From: JASHVB01 sp049522565 | Lineage (GTDB): Bacteria > Pseudomonadota > Alphaproteobacteria > Acetobacterales > Acetobacteraceae | Direction: 5' to 3' | Assembly: GCA_049522565.1 (NCBI GenBank) | Contig: JBEKNT010000055.1 | Coordinates: 1 to 22,655, forward strand | DNA length: 22,655 bases | In this document: positions 22,603 through 22,655 of the stretch, one piece after another | Numbering within the stretch: position 1 is the first letter of the stretch | How the letters are laid out: each line of letters starts with the position of its first letter | The notes under the pieces: generated by a model | What the model saw: only the letters and a program-made list of their open reading frames with translations | Databases searched by the model: none | Told to the model about the DNA's origin: nothing | Translations under genes and position numbers: made by a program

Positions 22603-22655
22603 CACGCTGCCGTCTTGTTCGCCGCGCCCAACGCCGCCGCCAGCCTGGCCAGGAT
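22602..22655 (-). CDS. C-terminal end of an unidentified protein (partial, runs off the window)
   Basis: Seventeen codons ending at TGA (22602-22604) read ILARLAAALGAANKTAA, an Ala/Leu-rich helix tail like many alphaproteobacterial C-termini. The frame is open to the window edge. There is too little for a family call. The stop touches the outer base of the 56-bp palindrome, which then separates this gene from the MFS gene on the same strand. Confidence 0.4.
   Translation of the reverse strand: MLARLAAALGAANKTAA

Noticed and set aside
1..22655. tRNA, rRNA, integrase, transposase, toxin-antitoxin or defence genes
   Set aside because: None recognised on either strand; all mobile-looking DNA here is short non-coding palindromic repeats.

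Overview
The window is high-GC chromosomal DNA with tightly packed genes, TAT-type signal peptides, a four-part-plus-binding-protein branched-chain amino-acid type ABC operon and several families of long palindromic intergenic repeats. Protein styles (DUF1501, DUF1345, DUF815 next to yajC, PhyH-type dioxygenase) point to an alphaproteobacterium, most likely Rhodospirillales/Acetobacteraceae. That placement is an inference from gene content, not from a marker gene. The extreme left edge is homopolymer-rich G/C sequence that looks like a poorly resolved copy of a palindrome found intact at the right edge, so the window may be a contig bounded by repeats.

Layout. 72-1403: secreted DUF1501 protein with an unresolved 5' end. 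1454-2227 (-): membrane-anchored, GAF-like hypothetical. 2228-2796: gene-free stretch with a decayed palindrome and a 19-bp tandem array. 2797-3381 (-) and 3443-4366 (+): divergent cysteine-cluster protein and nucleoside hydrolase. 4617-5438: PhyH-like dioxygenase. 5523-10408: complete HAAT ABC importer (binding protein, two permeases, two ATPases), followed by an M20 metallopeptidase and a DUF1345 membrane protein. 12567-14006: FMO-like flavoprotein. 16611-14131 (-): creatininase-family hydrolase, ketopantoate-reductase-like dehydrogenase and SDR in one compact operon. 17218-16847 (-): YajC, divergent from a DUF815 ATPase and a large multi-pass membrane protein (17298-19814). 19869-20138: DUF4282 protein. 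22422-20146 (-): MFS transporter and HSL-type esterase. 22655-22602 (-): tail of one more gene.

How the genes work together: the ABC importer plus M20 peptidase looks like an uptake-and-hydrolysis unit for an N-acyl amino acid or small amide/peptide, and the dioxygenase just upstream may belong to the same pathway. Creatininase + two dehydrogenases, and MFS + esterase, are two further small catabolic units. Apart from YajC and DUF815 this is accessory metabolism.

No new defence system, prophage, RNA gene or CRISPR was found. The most unusual feature is the behaviour of the palindromic repeats. Three sit at the three successive junctions livH-livM, livM-livG and livG-livF. Two are flanked by short direct repeats whose collapse restores close-packed gene junctions (13-bp and 3-bp gaps). 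One supplies the C-terminus of LivM and the N-terminus of LivG. Another supplies the C-terminus of the flavoprotein. One palindrome at 12251-12456 appears to have been interrupted by a second repeat family.
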